From NCBI RefSeq assembly GCF_001418655.1, contig NZ_LIQZ01000033.1:1-32299 (forward strand): DNA of 32,299 bases, in the 5' to 3' direction. The stretch is from Streptomyces phaeochromogenes. Its GTDB lineage: Bacteria; Actinomycetota; Actinomycetes; Streptomycetales; Streptomycetaceae. A program made the position numbers and the translations under genes. Each line of letters starts with the position of its first letter. The first letter of the stretch is position 1. Under the pieces are notes generated by a model. That model saw nothing but the letters and a program-made list of their open reading frames with translations, searched no databases and was not told the DNA's origin. Below are positions 15,881-24,222 of this stretch, piece after piece.

Positions 15881-16698
15881 ACCGTACGCAACACCGCCCC
15901 CTGAACCTTCTCGAAGACCATGCGCACGCGTGGAGCCCGGCGGAGGCACGTTCCCGGTTCCGTTCGGGAGTGTCGGGTTCCACCGCGGGCTGCTCGGCGG
16001 GCCACACCCAGGCGAACCTGATCTCGGTGCCGGCCGACTGGGCGTACGACATGATGCTGTTCTGCCAGCGCAACCCGAAGCCCTGCCCGGTGCTCGACGT
16101 CACCGACGCCGGCTCCTGGACGACCGTCCTGGCCTCCGACGCCGATCTGCGGACCGATCTGCCGGGCTACCGGGTGTGGGAGCACGGCGAGTTGGTCGAG
16201 GAGCCGACGGACGTGCTGGCCCACTGGCGCGACGACCTCGTGTCGTTCCTCATCGGGTGCAGCTTCACCTTCGAGTCGGCGCTGGCCGACGCGGGGGTGC
16301 CGATGCGCCACATCGAGCAGGGGCGCAACGTCTCCATGTACGTGACCAGCCGCCAGTGCCGTCCCGCGGGGCGGCTGCACGGCCCCATGGTGGTGTCGAT
16401 GCGGCCGGTGCCGCCCGAGCACCTGGCCACGGCGATCCGGGAGACCAGCCTGCTGCCCGCGGTGCACGGCAGCCCGGTGTACTGCGGCGATCCGGGCGGC
16501 CTCGGCATCGAGGACCTCGCCCGCCCCGACTTCGGTGATCCGGTGGACGCCGGGCCGGACGACATCCCGGTGTTCTGGGCCTGCGGTGTGACGCCGCAGG
16601 CCGCGGTGATGGCCTCGCGCCCGCCATTCGCGATCACTCACGCGCCGGGCCAGATGTTCATCACCGACGCCCGCGACGAGCAGTACCGCGTCGCCTGA
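15877..16698 (+). CDS. DUF1445 / YcsI-like protein (putative hydro-lyase; D-glutamate cyclase-related)
   Basis: A 273-residue soluble protein with the hallmarks of the DUF1445 family: an [13 protein letters not shown] motif, a [10 protein letters not shown] segment, V-V-S-M-R-P, and the C-terminal [12 protein letters not shown]. The GTG start overlaps the transporter stop by 4 nt (GTGA), with GGAAGGAG just upstream. Bacterial members sit next to 5-oxoprolinase subunit genes (ycsI with ycsF in Bacillus). The DUF1445 domain also occurs in mammalian D-glutamate cyclase, which makes 5-oxo-D-proline from D-glutamate. That makes a feeder reaction for PxpABC plausible, but the activity of this protein is unproven. 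The older hydro-lyase label is only a database name. Confidence 0.85.
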   Translation: MNRTQHRPLNLLEDHAHAWSPAEARSRFRSGVSGSTAGCSAGHTQANLISVPADWAYDMMLFCQRNPKPCPVLDVTDAGSWTTVLASDADLRTDLPGYRVWEHGELVEEPTDVLAHWRDDLVSFLIGCSFTFESALADAGVPMRHIEQGRNVSMYVTSRQCRPAGRLHGPMVVSMRPVPPEHLATAIRETSLLPAVHGSPVYCGDPGGLGIEDLARPDFGDPVDAGPDDIPVFWACGVTPQAAVMASRPPFAITHAPGQMFITDARDEQYRVA

Positions 16699-16717
16699 CC
16701 TGGAGGAACCGCACTCG

Positions 16718-17476
16718 ATGAGCACGATCGATCTGAACGCCGACCTCGGCGAGGGCTTCGGCCGCTGGCGCCTGACCGACGACGAACAGCTGCTGTCCGT
16801 CGTCACCAGCGCCAACGTGGCCTGCGGCTTCCACGCCGGGGACGCGGCCACCATGCGCCGGGTGTGCGACCTGGCGGCCGAGCGCGGCGTACGGATCGGC
16901 GCCCAGGTCTCCTACCGGGACCTGGCGGGCTTCGGGCGACGCGCGATGGACGTGCCGCCCTACGAGCTGGCGTCCGAAGTGGCCTACCAGATAGGCGCCC
17001 TGGAGGTCTTCACGCGCGCGGCAGGCGCGCGCGTGGCGTACGTCAAACCGCACGGCGCGCTCTACAACCGCGTCGTGCACGACGAGGAACAGGCCGGCGC
17101 GGTCGTGGAGGGCGTGATGCTCGCGGGCGCCACGCTCCCGGTGCTCGGCCTGCCCGGCTCGCGTCTCCTGGACGTGGCCGGGAAGGCCGGACTCCCGGTC
17201 GTCACCGAGGCGTTCGCGGACCGCGCCTACACCGACGAGGGCACGCTCGTGCCACGCGGCCGGGACGGTGCGGTGATCACCGATCCGAACGCCGTCGTGG
17301 AACGCTCGGTGGCCCTCGCCCGTTCTGGTGTCGTGACGTCCCACTCCGGGCGTGACATCCCGGTTCGGGCCCGCTCGTTGTGCCTGCACGGCGACACACC
17401 CGGCGCGGTGGACCTGGCCCGCCTGGTCCGTGCACGGCTCGAGGAGTCGGGCATCCGCGTGGAGGCGTTCGTATGA
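16718..17476 (+). CDS. pxpA: 5-oxoprolinase subunit A (LamB/YcsF family)
   Basis: A 252-residue protein with the family's defining motifs: D-L-N-A-D-L-G-E-G-F-G at the N-terminus, S-A-N-V-A-C-G-F-H-A-G-D, the D-L-A-G-F-G-R-R segment, and V-K-P-H-G-A-L-Y-N. PxpA works with PxpB and PxpC in ATP-dependent hydrolysis of 5-oxoproline (pyroglutamate) to glutamate in the cytoplasm. A CTGGAGGAACC ribosome binding site precedes ATG 16718. The gene is 19 nt after ycsI and overlaps pxpB by 4 nt (ATGA). One small change: the usual H-P in the third motif is replaced by Q-V-S-Y-R-D here. Confidence 0.93.
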   Translation: MSTIDLNADLGEGFGRWRLTDDEQLLSVVTSANVACGFHAGDAATMRRVCDLAAERGVRIGAQVSYRDLAGFGRRAMDVPPYELASEVAYQIGALEVFTRAAGARVAYVKPHGALYNRVVHDEEQAGAVVEGVMLAGATLPVLGLPGSRLLDVAGKAGLPVVTEAFADRAYTDEGTLVPRGRDGAVITDPNAVVERSVALARSGVVTSHSGRDIPVRARSLCLHGDTPGAVDLARLVRARLEESGIRVEAFV

Positions 17477-18087
17477 GGGCACTGCCGGTCGGCGACCGTG
17501 CGCTGCTCGTCGAGGTGTCCACGGACGAGGAGGCACAGGCCCTGCACGCCGATCTGCTCCGCCGCCGCGCGGAGGGCTCGCTCTCCGTCCGCGAGATCGT
17601 CCCGGCGGCCCGTACGGTCCTCCTGGACGGCCTCGACGATCCGGCCGGGCTGGCCGCCCGGCTGACCACGTCGAAGCTGCCGCCCGCGCCCGCGCGCGCA
17701 CAGGAGGTCGTCGAGATACCCGTCCGCTACGACGGCCCGGATCTCGCGGCCGTCGCCGGCCACTGGGACGTGTCCCCACGGGAGGTCGCGCGGATCCACG
17801 CGGCGGCCGAATTCCGGGTCGCCTTCTGCGGGTTCGCCCCGGGCTTCGGCTATCTGACCGGGCTCCCGGCCCGCTACGGCGTGCCCCGGCACGCGACACC
17901 CCGTACGACCGTCCCTGCGGGTTCCGTGGGCCTCGCGGGCCCGTACACGGGCGTGTACCCGCGCTCGTCGCCGGGCGGCTGGCAGCTGATCGGGACGACG
18001 GACGCGGTCCTGTGGGACCACGCGCGCGTGCCCGCCGCCCTGTTGTCGCCCGGCACACCGGTCCGCTTCGTCCCGGTGGAGTCCTGA
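17473..18087 (+). CDS. pxpB: 5-oxoprolinase subunit B (KipI family)
   Basis: A 204-residue protein, slightly short for the family. It carries the characteristic F-C-G-F-A-P-G-F-G-Y-L-T-G-L-P motif, then P-R-T-T-V-P-A-G-S-V-G-L-A-G, Y-P-R-S-S-P-G-G-W-Q-L-I-G-T-T and a terminal G-T-P-V-R-F-V-P. KipI/PxpB pairs with PxpC as the ATP-using half of 5-oxoprolinase; in Bacillus the homologue also inhibits kinase KinA. The start ATG 17473 overlaps pxpA by 4 nt, and the stop shares one base with the pxpC start (TGATG), so the subunits are translationally coupled. Confidence 0.93.
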   Translation: MRALPVGDRALLVEVSTDEEAQALHADLLRRRAEGSLSVREIVPAARTVLLDGLDDPAGLAARLTTSKLPPAPARAQEVVEIPVRYDGPDLAAVAGHWDVSPREVARIHAAAEFRVAFCGFAPGFGYLTGLPARYGVPRHATPRTTVPAGSVGLAGPYTGVYPRSSPGGWQLIGTTDAVLWDHARVPAALLSPGTPVRFVPVES

Positions 18088-18962
18088 TGACGGACCGCGC
18101 ACTCGCCGTCGTACGGGCCGGGGCGCTGACCACCGTGCAGGACCAGGGGCGCCCGGGCCACGCGCACCTCGGCGTACCGCGCTCCGGAGCGCTCGACGCG
18201 CCCGCCGCCGCCCTGGTGAACCGGCTCGTCGGCAATCCGGCCGAGGCGGCCCTCCTGGAGACCACGCTCAACGGCTGCGCCGTACGGCCGCGTTCGACCG
18301 TCATCGTCGCCGTGGGAGGCGCCCCGTGCCCGGTCACCGTGGACGGTCGCCCGGCCGCCTGGGGAGCACCCGTGCGCGTGCCCGCCGGGTCGCTGCTGTC
18401 CGTGGGAACGGCGGTCTCCGGAGTACGCAGTTATGTGGGCGTGTCGGGTGGAGTGGCCGTCGAACCGGTGCTCGGCAGCCGGTCGACGGACCTGCTGTCG
18501 GGCCTGGGCCCGCCGCCCCTCACGGACGGAATGGTGCTCCCCCTGGGGACGCCGATGGCCCCCCACGCGCGCGTGGACGTCGTTCCGCAGCCGCGGCCCC
18601 CCGCCGAACTCGTCCTACGGGTGACGCTCGGCCCACGCGACGACTGGTTCACGACGGCGGCGATCCACACCCTCACCACGCACCCCTACCGGGTCTCCTC
18701 GGCGAGCAACCGCATCGGCCTCCGCACGGAGGGTCCCGCTCTGGAGCGGGCCCGACCCGGTGAACTCCCCAGCGAGGGCATGGTCCTCGGCGCGATCCAG
18801 GTCCCCCCGGACGGCCGCCCCGTGGTCTTCCTCGCCGACCACCCGACCACCGGCGGCTACCCGGTGATCGCGGTCGTCCGCCCCGACGACCTCCCCGCCA
18901 CGGCCCAGGCGGTCCCGGGCACCCCGGTGCGCTTCGTACAGGTAGGCACTCGGACGCGCTGA
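18087..18962 (+). CDS. pxpC: 5-oxoprolinase subunit C (KipA family, biotin-dependent carboxyltransferase-like)
   Basis: A 291-residue protein with the family N-terminal motif T-T-V-Q-D-Q-G-R-P-G, then V-P-R-S-G-A-L-D, N-R-L-V-G-N-P and E-A-A-L-L-E-T-T-L-N-G. The C-terminal part has D-H-P-T-T-G-G-Y-P-V-I-A-V. With PxpA and PxpB it completes the three-subunit bacterial 5-oxoprolinase. It is the last gene of the operon, and repeat family B copy 3 begins right after its TGA and separates it from the convergent SGNH hydrolase gene. It is somewhat shorter than the Bacillus protein, but the core motifs are all present. Confidence 0.93.
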   Translation: MTDRALAVVRAGALTTVQDQGRPGHAHLGVPRSGALDAPAAALVNRLVGNPAEAALLETTLNGCAVRPRSTVIVAVGGAPCPVTVDGRPAAWGAPVRVPAGSLLSVGTAVSGVRSYVGVSGGVAVEPVLGSRSTDLLSGLGPPPLTDGMVLPLGTPMAPHARVDVVPQPRPPAELVLRVTLGPRDDWFTTAAIHTLTTHPYRVSSASNRIGLRTEGPALERARPGELPSEGMVLGAIQVPPDGRPVVFLADHPTTGGYPVIAVVRPDDLPATAQAVPGTPVRFVQVGTRTR

Positions 18963-19068
18963 GCCGCGCCCTTCAGGGGCGCGGGGCTGTGACATTGTGC
19001 GGCTCCGCCGCGTGGGCGCGGCCGGCCACAACGGACCGCACCCATACAACGGCCCAACCCGCGGAGCG
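18963..19068 (+). repeat. Dispersed repeat family B, copy 3
   Basis: It fills the entire gap between the convergent pxpC and SGNH hydrolase stops. It contains AGGGGCGCGGGGCTGTGACATT and TGCGGCTCCGCCGCGTGGGC as in copies 1 and 2, then a diverged AACCCGCGGAGCG tail. The self-complementary GCGGCTCCGCCGC core could fold on either transcript. Confidence 0.7.
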
Positions 19069-19926
19069 CTACGCCACGTCCGGCTGCTCCCCACTCACGG
19101 ACAACGCGGCCAACGCCGCCGCCACCGCATGAGACGCACTGAGGTCCAGCCTCGCACTGGTCCCCCGCGCCCGATGACGGACCTCGGACGCGGCCAGACT
19201 GATGAGTTGGGGCAACAGGTCGGTGCAGCGCCGAGCCACCCACCCGGTCCCGGCGGTGGCCAGCCACCACAGGCTGGCCGACCGCGTGGGCTCGGGGAAC
19301 TCGGGCTCGGCGGACGGCGCGACCCCCGTGGCGGTGCCCGCCTCGGCGAGCAGCGCGTGGAAGTGGAGCGCGAGCTGCCGATGCCCCCGCTCCCCCGGGT
19401 GGAGCCGGTCCGAGCTCCACATGGCCCGGTCGGTGACCCAGTCTCCCTCCGCGGCATGCAGATGCACCGCCCCGTACCGCTCGGACAGCGCGTGCACGAC
19501 CGCGTTCACGGCCCGCTGACGCCGTGCGAGCGGGCGGGCCAGCGCCCCGGGCAGCCCCAGCATCGCGCCGGGGTCGGGCAGACAGGCGGTGAGCAGGATC
19601 GCGCCCTGTCCGGTGAACGCGGCGTACACCTCGTCGAGCCGTTCGGCCACGGCGTGGATGTCGAAGGTGCACCGCAGGGTGTCGTTGACGCCGATGACGA
19701 CCGAGGCGATGTCCGGCCGCTCGGCCAGCGCGGCCGGGGTCTGGCGTTCCAGGACGTCACGCGTCTGGGCGCCGCTGACCGCGAGGTTGACGAACTCCAC
19801 GGGCGCGTCGGCCGGTGCGATTCCGGCGGCGAGCAGCGCGGCCCAGCCGCGCCACTCCTCGCCCACGGGATCGCCCACCCCTTCGGTGAGGGAGTCGCCG
19901 AGCGCCACGAACCGCAGGGGTCTCAT
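19069..19926 (-). CDS. SGNH/GDSL-family hydrolase (esterase or lipase)
   Basis: A 285-residue protein without an obvious signal peptide. Block I is A-L-G-D-S-L-T-E-G with the nucleophile S12. Next come the oxyanion segment N-L-A-V-S-G-A, block III V-I-G-V-N-D-T and block V D-R-L-H-P-G-E with the catalytic Asp and His. SGNH enzymes cleave ester bonds in lipids or acylated sugars. The start overlaps the upstream glycosyltransferase stop by 4 nt (ATGA), and two glycosyltransferases precede it. It may remove or rearrange an acyl group on the glycolipid or glycan they make. That partnership is inferred from the operon only. Confidence 0.88.
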   Translation of the reverse strand: MRPLRFVALGDSLTEGVGDPVGEEWRGWAALLAAGIAPADAPVEFVNLAVSGAQTRDVLERQTPAALAERPDIASVVIGVNDTLRCTFDIHAVAERLDEVYAAFTGQGAILLTACLPDPGAMLGLPGALARPLARRQRAVNAVVHALSERYGAVHLHAAEGDWVTDRAMWSSDRLHPGERGHRQLALHFHALLAEAGTATGVAPSAEPEFPEPTRSASLWWLATAGTGWVARRCTDLLPQLISLAASEVRHRARGTSARLDLSASHAVAAALAALSVSGEQPDVA

Positions 19927-21116
19927 GCGACGCCCTCCCGCGCCCGTTCCACGGTGGGGGCCGCAGCGGGCGCCTCGGGCCGCCCCACGCGGACCTCGGC
20001 GTCGTGGGCGGTGAGGAACGCCTCGACGGCGGCCGGCCACCCGAAACAGGCCGCACGCGCGCGTGCGGCCTCCCGCCGCTCGCTCTCGGGACGGTCCAGG
20101 AGCCCCCGTATCTCGTCCGCGAAGGCCTCTCCGTTGTCCGCGGCGGTGGCTCCGGCGGAGCCGACGACCTCCGAGAGCGCGGAGGAGGCACTGGCGACGA
20201 CGGGCGTGCCGCAGGCCATCGCCTCCAGGGCGGCGAGTCCGAAGGTCTCGGCGGGCCCGGGGGCGAGGCACACGTCCGCGGAGGCCTGGAGAGCGCTCAG
20301 GAGCGCGCGGTCGCCGACGTGTCCGAGGAAGGTGACCGGCAGCCGCCGTTCACGCGCCCGCTGTTCGAGGCGCGCCCGCAGCGGCCCGTCACCGGCCACC
20401 ACGAGCACCGCGCGCCGCCCGCGGCGCAACATCGCCTCCAGGGCTTCGAGCGCCGTGCCGGGCCGCTTCTCGACGGACAGCCGGGAGCACATCACGAGCA
20501 GGACCTCGTCCTCGCGCGCGTGCCGGGCCCGCAGCCCCGGGTCCCGCAGCGCGGGGTGCCTGCCTTCCAGGTCGACGCCCAGCGGGGCGCGTACGACATT
20601 GCGGGCGCCGATGCGGACGAACTCTCGCTCCGCGAACTCCGTGGTGCACACGATCCGTGAATAGTGGTGGGCGGTACGGATGTTGAGGGCGTCGGAGGTC
20701 CGTCGGGCCATGCCCTCGGAGAGGCCCCAGGTGCGCAGTACGCCGTCGGCGGTCTCGTGGGAGACCATCACGGCGGGCACCCGGGCGCGCCGCGCCCAGA
20801 CGCCGGTCCAGCGCAGCGTCGTACGGTCGGACACTTCGAGGCGGTCGGGTGCGAGCGCCTCCAGGAGGCCGGCGACGCGCCGCCTGTCGGTGAGGACGCG
20901 GTAGCCGCCGGTGCCGGGCAGCAGCGGGCCCGGCAGCGTGATGACCCTCCCCTGCTCGGTCTCGTGGTCCGAGGCGCGCTCGCCGGGCACGATCAGTACG
21001 GGCTCGTGCCCGGCCGCCAGGTATCCGGCGCCCAGTTCGCGCAGCGCGGTCCGCAGACCGCCCGAGGCGGGGGCGACGAAGTTGGCGAGCCGGACGATCC
21101 GCAGGGGCCCGCTCAT
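19923..21116 (-). CDS. GT4-family glycosyltransferase (second in operon)
   Basis: A 397-residue GT-B fold enzyme. The N-terminal acceptor domain has the loop P-A-S-G-G-L-R-T-A-L. The C-terminal nucleotide-sugar domain has S-R-L-S-V-E-K-R-P-G and the retaining-enzyme E-x7-E motif in E-T-F-G-L-A-A-L-E-A-M-A-C-G-T-P-V-V. It resembles actinobacterial mannosyltransferases of the PimC/PimB type, but the donor and acceptor cannot be read from sequence. ATG 21116 overlaps the upstream glycosyltransferase stop by 4 nt, and its own stop overlaps the hydrolase start by 4 nt. It is probably cytoplasmic, at the inner face of the membrane. Confidence 0.87.
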   Translation of the reverse strand: MSGPLRIVRLANFVAPASGGLRTALRELGAGYLAAGHEPVLIVPGERASDHETEQGRVITLPGPLLPGTGGYRVLTDRRRVAGLLEALAPDRLEVSDRTTLRWTGVWARRARVPAVMVSHETADGVLRTWGLSEGMARRTSDALNIRTAHHYSRIVCTTEFAEREFVRIGARNVVRAPLGVDLEGRHPALRDPGLRARHAREDEVLLVMCSRLSVEKRPGTALEALEAMLRRGRRAVLVVAGDGPLRARLEQRARERRLPVTFLGHVGDRALLSALQASADVCLAPGPAETFGLAALEAMACGTPVVASASSALSEVVGSAGATAADNGEAFADEIRGLLDRPESERREAARARAACFGWPAAVEAFLTAHDAEVRVGRPEAPAAAPTVERAREGVA

Positions 21117-22237
21117 GCCGCGACCACCGCCCGTCCGGCAAGTACGTCGGTGTAGTGCCCGATGAGCTGGTCGCCGACGGCCGCCCAGGTGCGGCCCTCG
21201 ACGGTCCGCCGCGCCTCGGCGCCGTACGCGGCCCGCAGTTCGGGATCGGCGGCGAGCGACCACACCGCGTCGCGCACGGCGGCCTCGTCGCGCGGCGGGA
21301 CGAGCAGTCCCGTCCGCCCGTGCGCCACCAGGTCGAGCGGTCCGCCCGCGGCGGGGGCGACGACCGGAATGCCGCTCGCCATCGCCTCCTGGACGGTCTG
21401 GCAGAAGGTCTCGAACGGTCCGGTGTGCACGAAGACGTCCAACGAGGCGAAGATCCGGGCGAGTTCGTCGCCGGTGCGACGGCCCAGGAAGACGGCGCCG
21501 GCCAGGGCCTGCGTCAGGCTCGGCTGACTCGGTCCGTCGCCGACGACGACAACCCGTACGCCGGGCAGGCCGCAGGCTCCGGCGAGGAGTTCGACCTGCT
21601 TCTCGGGGGCGAGACGGCCCACGTAGCCGACGATCAGCTCGCCGTTCGGGGCGAGTTCACGGCGGAGTGTGTCGTCCCGGTGTTCCGGCCGGAAACGGAC
21701 GGTGTCCACGCCGCGCTGCCACAGCCGTACCCGGGGCACACCGTGTGCCTCCAGGTCGTGCAGGGCCGGGGTGGACGGGGCGAGGGTGATGTCCGCTGCG
21801 GCGTGGACCGAGCGGATGCGGCGCCAGGCGGCGGCCTCGCCCGCGTGCACATAGGTGCGGGCGTAGCCGGCGAGGTCGGTCTGGTAGACGGCAACGGCGG
21901 GGATGCCGAGCCGGGCGGCGGCCGTCATGCCACGGACGCCGAGGACGAAGGGGCTGGCCAGGTGGACGATGTCGGCGCGGTGTTCGGTGATCGCGGCGGC
22001 GACGCGTCGGCTGGGGAGGGCGACGCGGACCTGGGGGTAGCCGGGGAGCGGTAGGGAGGGGACTCGGACGACGGGGCACGGCGCGTGGGCGTCGGGCCCG
22101 TTCCCGGCCGCGGTGGCCGGGGCGACGACGATGGGGGCGTGACCGCGCTCGACGAGGTGTCGGGCGGTCTGGAGCGCGCAGTGGGCCACGCCGTTCACAT
22201 CGGGGGGAAAGGATTCGGTCACGATGACGACACGCAT
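21113..22237 (-). CDS. GT4-family glycosyltransferase, MgtA/PimB-like (first in operon)
   Basis: A 374-residue GT-B fold protein starting M-R-V-V-I-V-T-E-S-F-P-P-D-V-N-G-V, the opening typical of GDP-mannose-dependent alpha-mannosyltransferases such as MgtA. The donor domain contains V-G-Y-V-G-R-L-A-P-E-K-Q and the E-x7-E motif E-T-F-C-Q-T-V-Q-E-A-M-A-S-G-I-P-V-V. It is the promoter-proximal gene of a three-gene operon with 4-nt overlaps throughout. The likely product is a mannosylated membrane glycolipid. Mannose as the sugar is inferred from family resemblance. Confidence 0.87.
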   Translation of the reverse strand: MRVVIVTESFPPDVNGVAHCALQTARHLVERGHAPIVVAPATAAGNGPDAHAPCPVVRVPSLPLPGYPQVRVALPSRRVAAAITEHRADIVHLASPFVLGVRGMTAAARLGIPAVAVYQTDLAGYARTYVHAGEAAAWRRIRSVHAAADITLAPSTPALHDLEAHGVPRVRLWQRGVDTVRFRPEHRDDTLRRELAPNGELIVGYVGRLAPEKQVELLAGACGLPGVRVVVVGDGPSQPSLTQALAGAVFLGRRTGDELARIFASLDVFVHTGPFETFCQTVQEAMASGIPVVAPAAGGPLDLVAHGRTGLLVPPRDEAAVRDAVWSLAADPELRAAYGAEARRTVEGRTWAAVGDQLIGHYTDVLAGRAVVAA

Positions 22238-22360
22238 ACCCGTGTTGTCGTCGGGCCGGACGTGGACGCGTCAACGTGGATCTTTCCGGATGAGGAACGT
22301 CCCGTGAGCGTTGCGCTCCGCATGCCCCGGCATCACGGACCGGTCACGCTCCGGCGTCCG

Positions 22361-22385
22361 GGCCCGTACCAACGGGATACGGGCC
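22361..22385. terminator. Hairpin between the HEAT-repeat gene and the glycosyltransferase operon
   Basis: GGCCCGTA (22361-22368) and TACGGGCC (22378-22385) form a perfect 8-bp stem with a 9-nt loop. It lies about 120 nt past the HEAT-gene stop on the minus strand and about 125 nt before the glycosyltransferase start. There is no U-tract. It could end the HEAT transcript or be a leader structure. Confidence 0.35.
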
Positions 22386-22399
22386 GACGACGGAACGCT

Positions 22400-22464
22400 C
22401 ACACGCCGGTCTCACACGCCGGTCTCACACGCCGGTCTCACACGCCGGTCTCACACGCCGGCTT
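22400..22464. repeat. Five tandem copies of a 13-bp repeat
   Basis: CACACGCCGGTCT is repeated exactly with period 13 starting at 22400, 22413, 22426, 22439 and 22452; the last copy is changed at its end. It lies in the 265-bp gap between the two minus-strand transcription units. Outside the repeat and the nearby hairpin the gap shows nothing recognisable. Confidence 0.9.
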
Positions 22465-22502
22465 CTGACGGCGGTCCCACACCGCTGTACCGCTCGGGTG
22501 CC

Positions 22503-23921
22503 TCACACGGCGGACGCGTCCGGTCCGATGCGGCTGCGTACCGCGGTCTGTACCTCGGCCTCCTCGGCCGGATCGGCGGCGAGCCGCCGGAGCTGGTCGA
22601 CCACTCGGGCGTCCCCTGTCTCGGCGTGCCGCGCGGCCACCTCACGGGTGGTCTCCTCGCAGTCCCAGAGGCACTCGACGGCGAATCCGGCGGGGAACGA
22701 GGGATCGGTGGCGGCCAGCGCACGGGCCGCACGCCCGCGCAGATGGGACGAGGCGGTCTCGCGGTACACATGCCGCAGTACGGGGGCCGCGTTGGCGATG
22801 CCCAGCCGTCCGGCGCCGTCGACGAGCGTCCACAGGGTCTGGGCGTCGGGCCCGTCGCCCCGGACGGCCTCGCGCAGCGCGCCGAGGACGAGCTCCCGGT
22901 CCGCTGCGCCACCCCGGCAGGCGAGGACGCGCCCGGCGGCCTCTCCCAGGGCGTCGGGCCGGTGGACCCAGCCACGCGCCCGCTCCACGGCGGCGATGGA
23001 CCGCATCCGTTCGAAGGCGTCGACGGCGGCGTCCACGACAAGCCGTGAGGCGGAGGCCTGGGCGGCCTCGATGAGATCGAGTACGTCTGGATCCTGGCTG
23101 TCGGCGAGATAGCGCAGGGCCGTGCAGCGCGCGCCGTCGTCCCCGGAGCGGGCGGCCTCGATGATCTCGGGGCGGTCCTCGGGTCCGGCGACGGCCGTGA
23201 GGCATCGCGCGGCCGGCACATGGAGGGCCGCTCCGCGGTCGATGCCTTGCTGGGCCCACTCGAAGACGGCCCGCACGCTCCACCCCGGGCGGGGCCCGGA
23301 CGGTCGCATCTGGCGTTGCCATCGGTCGAAGGAGCCGGCTTCCTGCGCGGCACGCACGCGCGTGCCGATGGTTTCGCGGGGATCGTCGGCCCACAGGCGC
23401 CAGGGCCGCGGTTCGAAGGAGTCCCGTACGACGACCGCCAGTTCGGCCTCGCCCTCGGGATCCGCGGGGAACCGGGCGAGGACGGGGGCCGCGAGGGCGC
23501 GCAGTCCGGCGTCGTCGTCGCGCAGCGCCAGTTCGTCCAGGGCCCAGGCCCAGTTGGCGCCGCAGGCGGCGTACCGCCGGAGCAGTTCGAGCGCGTCCCG
23601 CCTGCCGTACGAGGCGAGGTGGCCGAGGACGGCGAGCGCGAGGCCCGTGCGTGACTCGTCCGTGTCGAGGACGTCGTCCGCGTCGAAGAGGTGCGCCTCG
23701 ATCTCGTCGAGCTCGCCGCTCAGGTCGAGGAAGAGACGGGCGTAGTAGAGGGAGCGGTTCTCCACCTGCCAGTCGTGGCGGGGGTCGCGCAGCACACAGT
23801 GGTTCAGTGCCGCGAGCGCTTCGGCGCGCGGGGCGGTGAGCGCGTGCAGCGTGCCGTCGCCGCGGCCCCTCTGGAGCAGGCCGAGCAGCGTACCGCTGGG
23901 CGCTATGACCGGATCGAACAT
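22503..23921 (-). CDS. HEAT-repeat protein
   Basis: About 472 residues, soluble, almost entirely alpha-helical, with a degenerate series of helix pairs typical of HEAT/Armadillo solenoids. Examples are T-A-L-R-Y-L-A-D-S-Q-D-P-D-V-L-D-L-I-E-A-A and H-L-R-G-R-A-A-R-A-L-A-A-T-D-P-S-F. Such proteins are protein-binding scaffolds; no catalytic motif is seen. ATG 23921 is preferred because GTGAGG lies 9 nt upstream of it; an in-frame GTG at 23936 would add five residues but has no ribosome binding site. The next gene upstream on the same strand encodes an ankyrin-repeat protein, 301 bp away. The function of both is unknown. Confidence 0.85.
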   Translation of the reverse strand: MFDPVIAPSGTLLGLLQRGRGDGTLHALTAPRAEALAALNHCVLRDPRHDWQVENRSLYYARLFLDLSGELDEIEAHLFDADDVLDTDESRTGLALAVLGHLASYGRRDALELLRRYAACGANWAWALDELALRDDDAGLRALAAPVLARFPADPEGEAELAVVVRDSFEPRPWRLWADDPRETIGTRVRAAQEAGSFDRWQRQMRPSGPRPGWSVRAVFEWAQQGIDRGAALHVPAARCLTAVAGPEDRPEIIEAARSGDDGARCTALRYLADSQDPDVLDLIEAAQASASRLVVDAAVDAFERMRSIAAVERARGWVHRPDALGEAAGRVLACRGGAADRELVLGALREAVRGDGPDAQTLWTLVDGAGRLGIANAAPVLRHVYRETASSHLRGRAARALAATDPSFPAGFAVECLWDCEETTREVAARHAETGDARVVDQLRRLAADPAEEAEVQTAVRSRIGPDASAV

Positions 23922-24222
23922 GGGAAACAGCCTCACATCAAGCGTCGACGCAACCGGGGATCCTGCTTTACCTGGCCGCGTGACAACACGTCGGGGCGCC
24001 CGCCGTTTCCTGCTTGCTGTAGACCATCTTCCTCTGCCTCTCGTCGGTGGCCCGTGCGGGCCGCATCACGGTCCGCGCGGTGCGGCAACACCTGCCCAGC
24101 CATCGCGTACGTGAATCACGACGTCATGATGACCCAGCGGTTCTCGCTGCCGCGACCGCATTTCCGGCGGCCCCGTTCCGCCTCCCCCAAAATTGTTGTT
24201 TCGCCTGGTCAAGGCGTTTTGT
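23922..24222. other. Gap between HEAT and ankyrin genes
   Basis: About 300 bp without a convincing gene. It presumably holds the HEAT-gene promoter and the ankyrin-gene transcript end, including a weak hairpin at 24202-24216. I see no tRNA, small ORF with a ribosome binding site, or repeat. Confidence 0.5.
24202..24216. terminator. Weak hairpin just past the ankyrin gene stop
   Basis: CGCCT (24202-24206) and AGGCG (24212-24216) form a 5-bp stem with a 5-nt loop, six bases beyond the ankyrin stop on the minus strand. T-rich sequence lies on both sides (TTTT at 24217, and AATTTT on the minus strand further on). The stem is short, so termination is only possible. Confidence 0.35.

Noticed and set aside
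22400..22464. CRISPR array
   Set aside because: The units are contiguous 13-mers without spacers, and no cas genes are present.
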